Shown here: one piece after another, positions 35,637-47,518 of the stretch | Position numbering within the stretch: the stretch's first letter is position 1 | How the letters are laid out: each line of letters begins with the position of its first letter | NCBI GenBank assembly: GCA_028023455.1 | Contig: JAQFVV010000028.1 | Span: 879,501 to 943,500 of the forward strand | DNA length: 64,000 bases | Reading direction: 5' to 3' | Source of the DNA: Epiperipatus broadwayi | Taxonomy: Eukaryota; Onychophora; Udeonychophora; Euonychophora; Peripatidae | Notes under the pieces: generated by a model | The model's input: the letters and a program-made list of their open reading frames with translations, nothing else | Databases searched by the model: none | Told to the model about the DNA's origin: nothing | Translations under genes and position numbers: made by a program

Positions 35637-35900
35637 CTTTTTATTTTCTTTGCATCTTTTATCATATATTCTTATATATCAAACTTTTCTATATACTCTC
35701 ATCATATATAAAATAATGATTATATGATTATGTTTAAAGGTTTTAGTTCTGATGAAGACTGCAGGGCAGTCGAAACTGTAAGGATAATAAAGGAGGAATT
35801 ATATAAAAATTGCATTGAAGTGCATATGAGTAGAGTATATAGACAAGTTTGATATATAAAAATTCAGAAAAGTTGCTATATTTCTAATTTTCATATATAT
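35637..35900 (+). repeat. Hammerhead repeat family C with inverted left scrap
   Basis: 35637-35710 is a minus-strand scrap of the family C tail (TATATATCAAACTTTTCTATATACTCTC) and 35735-35880 a plus-strand copy ending in the same tail. The divergent arrangement of the other families is thus repeated with a truncated left arm. Confidence 0.6.
35740..35795 (+). ncRNA. Hammerhead-like motif, family C
   Basis: CTGATGA at 35749-35755, stem II GACTGC/GCAGTC (6 perfect bp) closed by AGG, GAAA at 35772-35775, then ACTGTA, giving a near-palindromic minimal stem III and a GUA cleavage triplet. Stem I pairing is weak by eye, so activity is less certain than for the other types. Confidence 0.65.
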
Positions 35901-36790
35901 AAAGTATCTCTACTTAATTATTTTTGGGTAGGCTAAAATATTAAGCTAAAAACAAGTTCCATTTTGGGTTTAACAAGACTTAGTCAAATTCTCATTTCAT
36001 CTTGCAGTAGTAGCAATCTTAACTGTTTGTTGCCTGATTACATTATGGCTGAAAGTATATTTAGATTCTTACACCATGAATAAATTTCCTATTATATATC
36101 AATGTTGCCACACATACACATATAAGCAAAGAGTATAAAAATCACTTTTTTGGTAGATTGGATTTATAAAGTGAACAAACAATGCAAGACTTTCTAAAAG
36201 AGGATTTTATGATAAACTTAAGTATCATTTTCATGTGAGAGATAGACTGACTGTATTATAAGAATTATGTCAAAAACATTCTGAAGAGATGCAATGTTGA
36301 TTATTTCCAGTTGAAAGATATGGTAAAGAATATAATACGATGGAGAGCTACAGTTAGATATGACTTTAAAGTAGTTCAGAAAGAAAAGTTATCCATTGAA
36401 GAAATTGTACAATATCAAGAAAACAAAAAAAATTAATCAGCATATTCTATATGTGGGCATATATGTGGTTCATAGATTTGTTTGAATAGCCATCACAAAA
36501 TGTATTTGGAGAGCAGTTTTTCTTATTATCTCTCCTTTTTTTCTTTTTATTGGATTTAGAATGACTACAGAAAACAGTACTGTTAACTGAAAGGAGATTC
36601 TCTTTGAAGCTGTACAGAAAACAAGCAGAAAAAATTCCTAATGTCCATTCCATATATTCTTATCATTGCAGCTGTTATTACTATATGATTATTCATGTAG
36701 CACATGATTATGGATGTGCCACTCATCAACATGCATTATCCAACATAATGAGTTTATTGGTTTTTTATTTCTCAGTTCTGACATCAATAG
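35901..36790. other. No gene seen
   Basis: AT-rich; 36170-36440 contains a lysine-rich stop-interrupted stretch that I cannot assign. Two overlapping 67-68-residue frames on opposite strands near 36.45-36.8 kb have no motif. Confidence 0.4.
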
Positions 36791-36794
36791 AAAA

Positions 36795-37015
36795 ATTAAG
36801 AAACTGAAGATTAATTGGGCTGAATATATTGCTAAAAGACATGGTAATAGATGAACAATTGAAACCTTACACTAGATCCCAAGAGATTTTAAAACTAAAT
36901 CACATGTAGCTTTCTGGAGTGATGTAGAGAAGTTAGAAATGAGAAAAATGGTTAAATTTAGAAAAATCTTTGTCTTGCAGTGGATCCATAATATTTGAAA
37001 ATGATGATGATTATT
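36795..37015 (+). pseudogene. RTE-like LINE 3' end, decayed
   Basis: Conceptual translation KKLKINWAEYIAKRHGNR then IPRDFKTKSHVAFWSDVEK and FVLQWIHNI parallels the C terminus of the 55-kb copy (KRLKWSWAGHIVRRDDNR...IPRDCKR...LQWIDNS). Ends with ATGATGATGATT, the short-repeat tail typical of RTE elements. Confidence 0.7.
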
Positions 37016-37147
37016 TTACAAGTGACTATTTATTATTTTGATACTTAGATAGTATCTTTCCTACTAAGACTGATAGCTATTTTTTTATTTATAGTTTCCT
37101 GGACCTACAATAAATATTTAAAATAAAATGGTTAACAGGAAGTGGTC

Positions 37148-37283
37148 ATATCATCATCATCATCATTATTGTTGTGGTTGTTATTGTTATTAGTATTGTT
37201 GTTGTTATTATTATTATTGTTATTATTATATACATACATACTACTACTACTACTACTACTACTGCTAGTGCTACTGTTACTTT

Positions 37284-37321
<38 letters not shown>

Positions 37322-37352
37322 TTACTACTACTACTATTGTTGTTGTTGCTGT
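37148..37352. repeat. Compound trinucleotide microsatellite
   Basis: (ATC)n, then TTG/TTA units, then a long (ACT)n with a few interruptions, then TTG/CTG. The Asn-, Ser-, Leu- and Thr-run frames on both strands here are products of the repeat. Confidence 0.95.
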
Positions 37353-39095
37353 TCTTACTATTATTTTTAAAAAAAACCTGCAAAAAATAATTGTTTTTCC
37401 ACTTTATTTATGAATGAATCTGAGTGCAGTCAAAAATCGAATTTTGGAGCCTTCTAACCATGTTCCTTTCTGAATGGATATTCAATTTAAACAAATTTTC
37501 ATGTTGCATTGCCACTGTGGGGCTCTTGACAGGTAAAGTATTATATCTTGCCCATTAACATAGACTTTTCAGAATGGCAGGATCTTGGGTACCTTTGAAA
37601 ATATTCCATTGCATGCAGTTCTGTCAAAGGAAGGTCACAAATTTTCTCATTTTGTTAAAGTAATAATAACAAAAAAACCAATGCTGAATTTAAATAAACT
37701 ATGACAACATTTGGAGCATGTTAGTGTTGACACATTATAATATAAATAAAAAACTTGAAATAAACATTCTGAATAGAGTTTGCAATCAATTTAGTAATTT
37801 TTTTAAACTTAACAAACACATATTTGGTAAAATAAAATTGAAAAAAAAAAAAACACACCATAAACCAATACTTGTAAGCCCATGAAACTGTACAAGTAAA
37901 AAAAAGGCTGCCTAGCTTTGTAGGAAGGATAATACATAGATAGCATAATTTTATTATAATAATAAACTGTTATTAATAAATATTAGAGTTCATGATGATT
38001 TAATGAAACAAATAAGATAAAATCATATTTCATTTAATATCAAATCATAAGATACTATTTAAAATGTCTTTTTTTTGCTTTGATTCTTAGTTCACTTTTA
38101 TGATGTAGTTATAAAAGTCAGACTTCTGTTTTTCATTAGCAATACTTTTTTCTTTTCACAATTACAGCTTCAAATATTATATTTATTTAATTGATTTAAA
38201 TAATCTTGTAAATATGACGAATATTATATATTGCATTATAAATGTATTTTATTCTTTTAATTATTATTCTAATTCATCTAGCTAAAATTTGTTTAATAAA
38301 TCAATATTCCTTTTATTAATTATTTATTTTAATAAGATTTATATTTTTTATATTTCTAGCATTCCTCAATTTTTAAACTAACATAATTTGTAACATAATT
38401 AATATTAATATGAACTGCATATGTAATGCAAGATTAAATATAAGCTATAGAATAAAATGTTTTAATTCTCAATGATATATAATTTATATGCAGGAATAAA
38501 TAGTTGGATACTGCTATATGAAATTCAAATATATTCAGTCAGTACAACAAATGCTAAAATACTTCAGCAGCGCTACCTACATTTACCTATGCTGCTTTAT
38601 TTAGATTTTGTATTAGTAAATATAGATGGAGTTGCTGAAGAAGTTAAGTATATATATATAATATTCAAGATTAAGATTCAAGTCACTATACAATAAATAT
38701 TTTATAGTATTCTTTAAGCCCAGGATTAGACAATATTATATTGGGTTAGAGAGTATATTAAAATATTTATTATGCAGTGATAGGAGACTTCATTTTGAAT
38801 TTTATATATATTAAAACACTGGTAGTATTCTATTTTATATATTGCTGTACATGTAACTAACAATACTATTATATCAATGGTACAGATAGATTGCATCTTG
38901 ATCTGGGTAAGAAATGCTTTTTTTAAAAAAACAAAGAAACAAAAAACATTGTAAATTGTCACAGCAACACATGGTGGAAAAATTAAATACCTATCATAAT
39001 TATTTTTAAATGTGAAGGAGGGGAGGAGTTACAGAAAGTGAATATAAAAATGAAAAAATATAGACATCCCAATTAAACAAGTAATATGTCTAAAT
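37353..39095. other. No gene seen
   Basis: AT-rich; no domain. Short frames at 38472-38696 and 38726-38962 are unsupported. Confidence 0.4.
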
Positions 39096-39096
39096 G

Positions 39097-39236
39097 TGCT
39101 AGAACACAGTTAACAGTGAAGCTAAGGTATGACTTGTAATATTAAAGTGGCTGAGTACTTTCAAAAAGGTGAAAGCACTCAGCCACTTTAATATTGAAAG
39201 TTGTACCTTAGCTTAACCACTAAGTGCATTCCAGCA
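39097..39236. repeat. Palindromic MITE-like element (140 bp)
   Basis: Arms of about 60 bp with scattered mismatches (ATTAAAGTGGCTGAGT against ACTCAGCCACTTTAAT nearest the centre; GAAGCTAAGGTA against TACCTTAGCTT further out) around a 20-bp loop ACTTTCAAAAAGGTGAAAGC. No ribozyme boxes seen. Confidence 0.75.
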
Positions 39237-39319
39237 TACTAACAAAAATAAATAATAAAAAATTGAGAGATCAAAAATGAACTGCATTTCAAATATTCTT
39301 AATATGAATATAATTTTGT

Positions 39320-39750
39320 CTCCCCAGTAGTACCACCTAGTACAATATTTAGTAATCAATAGATGCTAGATGGCAATGCCTTATAATCCATGCAGTGTTT
39401 TTCTATATAATATTCCGAGACTAGTTTATAGCTTATGGCTTTCATCAGGGAGTAGCCTCGAATCAGGAGCAGTGTATCTGGAATTTTACATCTAATATGA
39501 CCTTTTCCCAGCACTCATCTTTTACTCAGCTATAAAGCTATTATTCCAAACTTAAAAACACACTAATGTTTTTAATCAAAGCTAATTCCCATGTGCAGTC
39601 ATACAGATCTGAACCTAGTTCATTATATATTTTGGTGTCCTTGGTTTTTTTAATAAGCATAAACATGTTTATCTTTAGGCTAGCATTAGTATTAAACCAT
39701 TAAAAGATAATGTGAGCATAAGGAATAGATGATCATGTGATGTTTTATAG
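39320..39750 (-). repeat. Long family B copy, minus strand
   Basis: Contains the whole unit order: CCAGTAGTACCACCTAG (end), hammerhead remnant, AAAAACACACTAATGTTT, TTTTGGTGTCCTTGG, ATTAAACCATTAAAAGAT, ATGATCATGTGATG. The ribozyme near 39412-39450 keeps CTGATGA and ACTAGTC, but GAAA has become TAAA. Confidence 0.65.
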
Positions 39751-40880
39751 TTTAATTTATTTCTCAGGATAGAGCCACAAATAGCTTATTTTTAATAATG
39801 ATGAGAAAACTAAATCACTAATTAATTATAAGCAAATAATAACGTATAATCTAATTACGAGATATAATCTTCTGTGAGAAAAAAGAACACACAATATATT
39901 GATAAATGCACTTGATACATATTTTAACCAATCAAATCTTTCAAATTTATGATAAACATCTAGCTTCTAATAAATCTTGAGCTATCATTTAATGTGGAAT
40001 CTGGTAGACCAATCTCTTCTGTAATACATGTATTTAATGAAAAGCACTAATTTATTAGGTGAGTTAAAGACTTAAAACACATGAATACAGAGATATGGTA
40101 GTCATACACATTAATAGAAAGTGTATAGATATGTTCATGTTTCATGTCTTGAAATATACACAAGCAGAAACAGATTCCTGTTTATACAGTATTATATTTT
40201 ATAATTTATATTACTGTTTTAAAATGTATATGTAATTTTTAAATGAAAATATGAGTGTTTCATATGTTAAAATATATAAATGTGTGAGTGTTTCAAATAA
40301 ATATTATGTAAGATTCAAATGGATTTTAGCTAATCATAGGAAAAATGGAAATAAATACTATGGATACATCAATTCCACTGTACTGTATTTTGATATTTTC
40401 TACTCTTACAGAAACTATCACTGGAAGTTTTTTGGATTTATATATGTGGGCTATGCACACACACATCCAAATTTAAGCTTTGACTCACTTAAAACTTATT
40501 CATTCTTAGAAAGCTAGAAAAATATAAAAGTCATTTATTTTATTTTGCAATAATAGGGAAAAATCCTAAATCAAATATTGATTTTAAAAATTTGATTTTT
40601 GATTCTAAAAATAAAGTGAAATATTGGAATAGTGTGTTAATTTTGTTTAAAAAAAAACCAGAGTCAGCTCTTTTTTTTACCATATATATTAATTTTGAAT
40701 TTAAAAACTAAAAATAAATACAAAGACTTTTTGCTATAAATGCAAGGCTAAAAATAATATTATAAATATGCTTTTAAAGTGATATGTTTTACAACAAAAA
40801 GTTTTATTAATGATTCAGAGTCGTTTTATATAATGAACAATAAAAGAAAATAATTTATGTAATTTATAAAAAATATATTC
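39751..40880. other. No gene seen
   Basis: AT-rich. An 88-residue frame at 40251-40517 has no recognisable domain and average AT content; I do not call it. Confidence 0.4.
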
Positions 40881-40884
40881 TTTA

Positions 40885-41060
40885 AATGTTGTAGCTCTGA
40901 TGAAGATTGCATGACAGTCGAAACTGTAAGAAAAATAAAGGAGGAATTATGTAAAAATTGCATTGAAGTGTATATATGAGGAGAATATATAGAAAAGTTT
41001 GATATATAAGAATATATAAAGAAAGATGCAAAGAAAGTGAAAAGAATAAGATAAGAATAT
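40885..41060 (+). repeat. Hammerhead repeat family C copy
   Basis: Hammerhead-like core followed by AAAATTGCATTGAAGTG and the tail GAAAAGTTTGATATATAAG, collinear with 35.74-35.88 kb. Confidence 0.65.
40888..40940 (+). ncRNA. Hammerhead-like motif, family C
   Basis: CTGATGA at 40897-40903, stem II GATTG/CAGTC (one G-U), GAAA at 40920-40923, then ACTGTA. Core boxes intact; stem I unclear. Confidence 0.62.
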
Positions 41061-41121
41061 TAAAAAAGCATATTGAATTTGGTGATTAATATGTTAAAAA
41101 GCAAAAAAAAAATTTTTGAGC

Positions 41122-41295
41122 CACAATTTTGGTTGCTATATGATACTTTAAATAAAATCAAGGAGCATTCATAAATTAATTAATTCAATCAATAATAAAA
41201 TATTTATTTTTCTCACTAATCATATCAATTGAATCAATTAATCTATGAGTACACTACGATTTTATTTAAAGCCTCATATAACAATCAAAATTGTG
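41122..41295. repeat. Palindromic MITE-like element (174 bp)
   Basis: Arms CACAATTTTGGTTGCTATATGATACTTT... and complement (ATTTAAAGCCTCATATAACAATCAAAATTGTG) of about 38 bp around an AT-rich centre. No coding content. Confidence 0.7.
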
Positions 41296-41319
41296 ATTAA
41301 AGTAAAATTTTTTTATATA

Positions 41320-42070
41320 TTTTAATGCATTAGTTATTAAGTTAAATAAAAGCATTTTAAAAATATATTTATATATATATATATTATTTTAGTGTAATAT
41401 GTTAAAAGATTTATGTTTTTATGAAGGCAGTGATTTAAAAAGCATGTTTTTACACCATCAAGAGAAGTTAAGATTTCATCCTTAATTTTTTTATCTATTT
41501 TAACTACCACTAAATACAATTAAATTAAAAGTTAATGGCAATAATTTTTTTTCAACACTTTGATTTTAACAAACCTATGTACGAAATTTGAAGAAAATCA
41601 ATTTGGTAGAAGTAATTGTGCAAAATAAGTTAAAAGATTTTTTTAATGAACTATAAAAAAAAATTATGTAAATAATCAACAGAAATTAAGATTTTCATTA
41701 TTTATTTCTTTTTCTTCGTATTTTAATTAACTTTATACACTAAGAAAATTTTTTCAACTTTTGCTTTCTTCTAGTGCATTAGTTATCTAATTAAATAAAA
41801 ACATTTTTTTTTTAAATATAATTTTATTAAGAAATCCTACATGAGTTAAATTAATGACTTTTCCATCTATTGAGAATCACTCAAAATTTACAGAACTGTT
41901 TAGAATGGGGATTGCAAATATGTCCCACTAAATGCTGTTAGATAGGGCAATATTGAAATATTATACTATCATTGATACCAAACATGTACACAAAACTTGA
42001 AGAAAATCCATTTGGGTAGAAGTAGATTAAAAATCAGATAAAAGATTATAAAAAAAAAAAAAAAGAGTGA
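41320..42070. repeat. Degenerate direct duplication (~430 bp apart)
   Basis: GCATTAGTTATTAAGTTAAATAAAAGCATTTT (41327-) recurs at 41774-, and GAAGAAAATCAATTTGGTAGAAGTA (41590-) recurs at 41998-. Old tandem duplication, non-coding. Confidence 0.6.
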
Positions 42071-42349
42071 AGTGAAATTAAAATGTTCAAAAAACTCAAC
42101 AATAAGGACCTTTCACTATTTATAAGTCTATTAAAAATACAAAATAGAATAATAATGTAAGTTTTAAAATGCAATTAATATCTCAGACTTTTCTGGACAC
42201 CAGATTCTCTAATAACTAAATTATGTTTCATTAGGAAGTGACAATTCTTGATGATCTAAATCTGTAAAAATTTCCCCAAGAGAGTGAAAACAGTTTTAGA
42301 AAAACAAATTTCAAAATATGAAGTTGGTTATATGAGCTGTATTCATATA

Positions 42350-42600
42350 TTGGACATTTTCATCGTCTAATATTAAGTATCTAATGTCTATAAAAAATTC
42401 TAAACTTTATTTCAATTTTCCAATTACATTTCATCTGTAATATCATACATATTAGTATATATACAATGGTTTGGATCATATTATTCTCCTTTCTTCTTCA
42501 GGTATTGCTGGCCTAGCATGTGACAGTACTAGCATGGAAATAAAACCTGAACCTTTAAATTCTTAAATATTGAAATTTAAGTTAACACTTAACACTCATT
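42350..42600 (-). repeat. Repeat G (tRNA-headed SINE), minus-strand copy
   Basis: ATATTGGACATTTTCATCGTC, TTATTCTCC..CTTCTTCAGGTATTGCTGGCC, GACAGTACTAGCATGG and a decayed B box follow the repeat G order. The ribozyme keeps CTGAAGA but GAAACGTT is gone. Confidence 0.65.
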
Positions 42601-43009
42601 GTATAAACTATTCTTTTATTATATTATATAAAAATTGTATATGTATTTGCATTTTACAATTTCATGCTTTGTTTTAAAAAAAGGAATGCAACATGATTTT
42701 TATCATTTTGTACTTCTAGATCATGTATAACCAACTTGTGGCTCTTTATAACTTTAAATCACCATTAATATTAAGAAAGGTTTAATTTCTGGGGCTGTAA
42801 TAGCTACAATATCACTAATTTGGGGGCATAATTTTGGTGCTGTTATTGCTTCACCTTTCCCCCTCCTATTTTGCTGTTACATATTATGTTAGTTTACCAG
42901 TATACATTTTTATGTAGAAATTGTAACTAAAACAATTAGTTTAGAAAAAGTCCTGAAGATGGCAGTAATATATAAACTGCATATAGATATCATGTAAATT
43001 TGAATCTCA

Positions 43010-43500
43010 AAACAATCCAACACTACCCCATTTGATTTGATAACCAAAAATTAATAACACCACTGATCGCTAAATTATTTGGCTCTGAGCATTTCAGAGT
43101 GTGCTTTATAGTTTTAGTATTTCCGGCAGAAAAATTGTAATTTTTAGTAATTTATTTTCACATGTAAGCTTATTTATGCAACATATTAGTAAATACTCAT
43201 ATGTACAATTAGATTATATTTGAAAAAAAAAAAAGTGTTTTTAAGATGAAAAATTGTAAAAATGTAATTATAATAAATTAAATGCTGTTTTTATTGGCTA
43301 ACAAAAATTGCTTTCGTAAATCCTAGTGAAGAAATTAATTGTGAAATTCCAATAATAATAAGTTTAATTTTGAATTTTAAAATATATTTTCATTCTTTTA
43401 CAATGTCTCAACCAATAGTCATTTGCATTTTAAAAATGGACTTCCAAATAAGAGTGGTAGGAAATGTATTTTAAATGTGTTAAGTTAGTATATGCTATAA
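43010..43500 (+). repeat. Dispersed repeat M, distal part
   Basis: GCAGAAAAATTGTAATTTTTAGTAATTT, TTTGGCTAACAAAAATTGCTTTC-like and AATTTTGAATTTTAAAATAT blocks are collinear with 8.06-8.52 kb. Non-coding. Confidence 0.6.
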
Positions 43501-43754
43501 ATTAAAATGAATTTCATCTATATCAATCACTTATAACAAATATAATTATTATAATACAATGAAATCTAAACTTCCATCTCTATAATGACATATTTCAACA
43601 ATGCTATGATCATCATCATATTGAAAGTATTTTTAATGAATAAAATTGATACACTCTTGATTAAAATAATGAATAATATTTGGATGTATAATTTTCACTG
43701 CCCCACTCTCATGCACGATAGGGACTGGTTTCTATCCATTTTTAAGACCTTACC

Positions 43755-43840
43755 AATTAAACGGTATCTGGGCCAATTGATAATTGCTGGTTTAGCATGA
43801 AATGCGTATCTTGGGGCTCATACATCTTTTGCTCATGTCT
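43755..43840 (+). ncRNA. Hammerhead-like motif, family A, decayed
   Basis: TCTGGGCCAA then TTGATAA (mutated core), ATTGCTGGTTTAGCAT as stem II, GAAATGCGTATC, TTGGGGCTCAT. GAAA and stem I survive; the CUGANGA box does not. Confidence 0.6.
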
Positions 43841-44039
43841 CGGGTCATATGTTTAGGATTACAACTCTCCACATGATGTTAACAGCAAATAGAAATCAGT
43901 TCCTATTTGGCATGAGAATGGTGTAGTGAATCAAGTGGCAAATATTTCCATACAGTAGTGCCACTCAATACAAGCCATATCAATGGATGCAAAAAGATTT
44001 GTGCACAAAATCCCCATCTAGTGCCTAATCATCCAATAT

Positions 44040-44095
44040 CCCAAGACTAATTTCTAGCTTGTGGATTTTTTCAGTGAAGAGTCTTGGAGCTGAGA
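44040..44095 (-). ncRNA. Hammerhead-like motif, family B, decayed
   Basis: Minus strand: CTGAAAA in place of CTGATGA, GAAATTAGTC, TTGGGAT. Core mutated and stem III palindrome broken. Confidence 0.55.
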
Positions 44096-44388
44096 ACACT
44101 GCACCAAGATCATAGGATTTAAAGCAACCCTCCAGCAACCACCTTTTTCTTTTTTAGTTAACTGTCACGCTATGAGTCCAAAATAAAAACACAATAATGT
44201 TTCCAATCCAAGCTCATTTTATTGCATAGTCATATATATTTTAAACTGGATCAGCATCTATACATTTTGGTGTTTTTGGTTCTTTAATAACCATAGCTAC
44301 CATCATCCCATGGGCAAGATTGGTATTATACCACTAAACATCACATGACCACAATTTTCTATGTTTACAGACAAATGAGCTCATTGAA

Positions 44389-44531
44389 AACATTATTGTG
44401 TTTTGTTTATTTTTTATTTTTTTTATTCTCTTTTATATGTCAAAGTGTTGACCAGAAAGCGAACCTGGGCCAGCTGCTTGGAAGGCAGCTATGCTAACCG
44501 CTAGGCCACCAATGCTTGACAACATTATTGT
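44389..44531 (-). mobile_element. tRNA-Gly-derived SINE with target-site duplication
   Basis: AACATTATTGT is repeated at 44389-44399 and 44521-44531 (15 bp if one mismatch is allowed). On the minus strand the insert is a tRNA-like head followed only by an A-rich tail (AGAGAATAAAAAAAATAAA). The small size and simple tail suggest a minimal SINE or retrotransposed tRNA, mobilised by a LINE such as the RTE family present here. Confidence 0.72.
44444..44515 (-). tRNA. tRNA-Gly(UCC)-like pseudogene, head of the SINE
   Basis: Minus strand starts GCATTGGTGGCCTAGCGG, as in metazoan tRNA-Gly. The anticodon arm is perfect: GCTGC, loop CTTCCAA, GCAGC, giving anticodon UCC. The T arm is CCAGG, loop TTCGCTT, TCTGG. 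The 3' acceptor strand (TCAACAC) no longer pairs fully with the 5' strand, and the B box (GGTTCGCTTTC) is off consensus, so this is a pseudogene rather than a functional tRNA. Confidence 0.68.
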
Positions 44532-44635
44532 TTTCATTTTGGATTCATCGCTTTATAGTTAACTAAAAAAGTTAAAGATGGCTACTGGAGGGTTGCATTA
44601 GATCCTAAGATCTAGGTGTACTGCTTTCAGATCCA

Positions 44636-44690
44636 AAGCTCCTCACTGATGAAAATCATAAGCTAGAAATTAGTCTGGAGAAATTGGATG
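44636..44690 (+). ncRNA. Hammerhead ribozyme motif, family B, right arm
   Basis: CTGATGA at 44646-44652, GAAA at 44666-44669, then TTAGTC with the cleavage triplet GUC ending at 44675. Stem I pairs CTCCTCA upstream with TGGAGA downstream. Stem II (AATCATAAGCTA region) pairs poorly and stem III ATTAGT is a one-base departure from ACTAGT. Probably weak or inactive. Confidence 0.6.
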
Positions 44691-44858
44691 AATAAGCTAG
44701 ATAGGGATTTTATGTACAAACCTTCTTGCATTCATTGATTACTCTGTCTGGCACTGGGTGGAACTACGGTATGGAGAGGTTAGCCTCTGTTTTAAAAGCT
44801 TGTGAAAGCAAAGGAAATAGTGATCATGTGATTTTTAGTGGTTTAACACTTCAAGTGG

Positions 44859-44975
44859 TATTATTCTCTTCTAGTCTTCCGGTGTCAGCACAGAGTTGAA
44901 ATCAGTGACCTTTTGATTTGAAAATACCGTACTTAAAGGGACTTTGTAACCAATTAAACTATTCTATCATTATAT
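44859..44975 (-). repeat. Repeat G fragment (head side)
   Basis: GTATTATTCTCTTC, TCTTCCGGTGTCAGCAC and AACCAATTAAACTATTCTATC follow the minus-strand repeat G order. Truncated where the family B element abuts it. Confidence 0.5.
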
Positions 44976-46185
44976 ATTTGAGGTAGCTATTTTATAAAAA
45001 GAAAATCTCTGAACTTTTAGTGGGATGATTATAATTGATTTTAAAACACGTTTTTTAAAAAAAATAGTTTTATTAAAGTTATTTCGTTATATTTTTAAAT
45101 TCAAATTTAGATCCCATACCATACATAAATCTTTTAAATCCGGTTTTTATTTTGTATTTTTTTTTTAAAAATAAGACATTATTTAGAATACAATAATCCT
45201 TTAGAAAGGGAGAAAAGATTCAAATTCTTAAAACAAAAACAAATATATTTTTTTTAAAAAATATTTTTATTACTTCAAGCTTTGGATTTTTGCGTTTTTA
45301 TATTTTTATCATAAATTTAAAAAGATAATTCAAATCATAAAATATTTTATTTATTATAGATATATTTTTTTGGAAATTATAAAAAATGAAACATTTAGGT
45401 ATGTTTAATTTTAATTTTTAACTATTTAAGTGACGAGGGGGGGGGGGGGGTTGATGAGTATTTAAAATAGACATTACATATTATTTTTCAACACGCGTCT
45501 ATTCGCATCTCTCGCACGCACATATAAAAACAAACATTACCATTACTGGTACATTTTGTATTTAAAAGCTCATTTTTAAAGTTAGACATATAAGGTAAAA
45601 TATATTCTAATATTTATTATTTATTTTAGTATAAATATCCGGTTCAAGCCTGTAACATAATTTAATCTGATTTTAGTTTTATCTCTTTTTTTCTCTTTCT
45701 CTCTAAGGATTTTCATTACTAAGTCTCATTGGCCGATGTTTATTCTTTTGAAAAATAGAATGATTAAAATATATTTCTGATTAATAACGGTAAAAAAGAA
45801 ATAAGAAACGGATATAATAAAATTTAATTGAATTTACAAGTTATATTTTATATTACTTTGTAAAAACAAAATTATGGTAACTTTATATACGTACACTTAC
45901 ATAACGCATTAAAACTGCTAATAATTGTTCATAATTGGAATATTTTTATTTTTTTTGATTCGATATCCTGAGAATGGAAAACCCATGAGCTAAAGGTTCC
46001 TGACTTAAGGATATATATTATACCTATAAACGTCACACGATGTTTATATATATATATATTATGCTTGTATTTAAATATTACATATTCTGCACATCCCTCT
46101 TCTATATATTTAAATGGTCTTAAGAATCTCAACATTTAAGGAGTCAGAATGACTTATGGTCAACATGGTTATGACAACAAAATGA
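44976..46185. other. No gene seen; G14 tract
   Basis: AT-rich with several poly-T/A runs. A 14-bp G homopolymer at 45437-45450 is unusual for this composition. No reading frame of interest. Confidence 0.5.
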
Positions 46186-46189
46186 TCAA

Positions 46190-46510
46190 ACAAGATTTTT
46201 GAATATGCCATCATCAGATTTTCAAAGGTATGAATAGTTGAAGAGTTGGAGAGTGTAGAATATTGAAGCTTGTCCATTAAAGTTTGAAGATTTGCTATTT
46301 TAATATAAAACCAAGCACTGATTATATATATGTGGAGATGATAATCCGGACTAACCGATGAGTACTGGTTCAGCACAAAATACATATATTGAAGATCATT
46401 TATGTTTTTCACATGTATGTGATCATATGTATCAGTGGTGTAAGATGGAGTGGATGATTAAAGGTATATTGAAAGTCTGGGTTCAAATTCACTATAATTA
46501 CATCAAAGCT
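46190..46510 (+). repeat. Family A copy with decayed hammerhead
   Basis: TGAAGAGTTGGAGAGTG, GTCCATTAAAGTTTGAAG, GTGGAGATGATAATC, ribozyme remnant (CCGATGA ... CAAA) at about 46350-46395, CACATGTATGTGATCATATG, GGGTTCAAATTC. Overlapping 64- and 100-residue frames are shadows of the repeat. Confidence 0.65.
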
Positions 46511-47395
46511 AAACCTGTAACTTTGTTGCTCAAACATCACATGAATTGCTGAATAAGTAATTCTTTGATTATTCATTTATTTTATTTTTGTCATATATAT
46601 TTTAAAATTGTATTTTTTTTAATGTAATACATGTGTTTAAGAATGCACTGGTTAAAACAGATTTTTTCTGCAAGTAAGGCTATTATTCCTTTTTTAAAAA
46701 AATAAATTAAAATGTTACTTTTTGTTAAATTAAACATTACAACATTAAAATTATTAGTTATACTTTGAAATTTATCAATTATATAATTATTTTTAATACT
46801 TTTGCTTTATTTTTTTAATAATGCTACGAAAAAAATGATACAGAATAATTTAGAGTTCAAAACTGAATTTAAAAAACTTTTTTTGAAACAGCTTTTCGCC
46901 TACAGTTTTATTCAAAATATAATTATTTCAAATTTGATGTTTATGCTAAGTATAAAACATATTATCAAATTCAAATATAGTTTGTGTGAAATTTATCTTA
47001 TCCCTAACCATTTTATTTTACAATTTATAATAGATATAAAAGAAGATTAAATTGCAAGTTATATTTTTTAATGAAAAGTAAATTATAAAAAGGAAAAGTT
47101 TTTGTATATTTTTAGAAGTGATATGACCTTAAAATACAATCTATATTAAATTTAATTAAATATTTCGCTCACATTAGTGACAAACCAGAAGTCTGAATCA
47201 TTTCCACCTATAGCTTGAGTTATTTAATAAGATGGGAGGAAGTATGAATAATGTCATTTATGAGATTCAACACAATATTGTTATGAATAAGATGTTTAAT
47301 TAATATATATATGGTATTTAAAGATTTTATGACTTCTTAAAATATATATTAATTGCTGCCATTTAATTTAATTATACATATATGTATAAGCCTCC
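46511..47395. other. No gene seen
   Basis: AT-rich; an 82-residue frame at 46802-47050 is Ile/Lys/Phe-rich without domain signature. Confidence 0.4.
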
Positions 47396-47396
47396 T

Positions 47397-47425
47397 CCCC
47401 CCCCCCACACATATATATATATATC
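47397..47425. repeat. C10 tract and (TA)n
   Basis: Ten C residues (47397-47406), then CACA(TA)n. ACATATATATATATATATC also follows the palindrome at about 48221-48240, so the palindrome may sit between copies of this tract. Confidence 0.7.
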
Positions 47426-47518
47426 TGTATTTTTATATTGGACTATTTCCATCATCTAATATGTGTGTTGAATGTTTTTAGAAAAGTTTAATTTTTAGTT
47501 AAATATTCCAAATGCATT

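Larger units (their letters stand above)
43931..44858. mobile_element. Large palindromic family B element with an inserted SINE
   Basis: Left arm 43939-44206 is a minus-strand and right arm 44532-44850 a plus-strand family B copy (for example TAGTTAACTGTCACGC against its counterpart near 44560, and CCTCCAGCAACC against GGTTGC-type sequence near 44590). 44207-44390 is a unique spacer holding the rest of the left unit. TCAAGTGG at 43931-43938 and 44851-44858 is a possible short TSD. The tRNA-Gly SINE at 44400-44516 is a later insertion. Confidence 0.65.

Noticed and set aside
37132-37413. Asn/Ser-, Leu- and Thr-rich frames in three readings
   Set aside because: Translations of a compound trinucleotide microsatellite on both strands.
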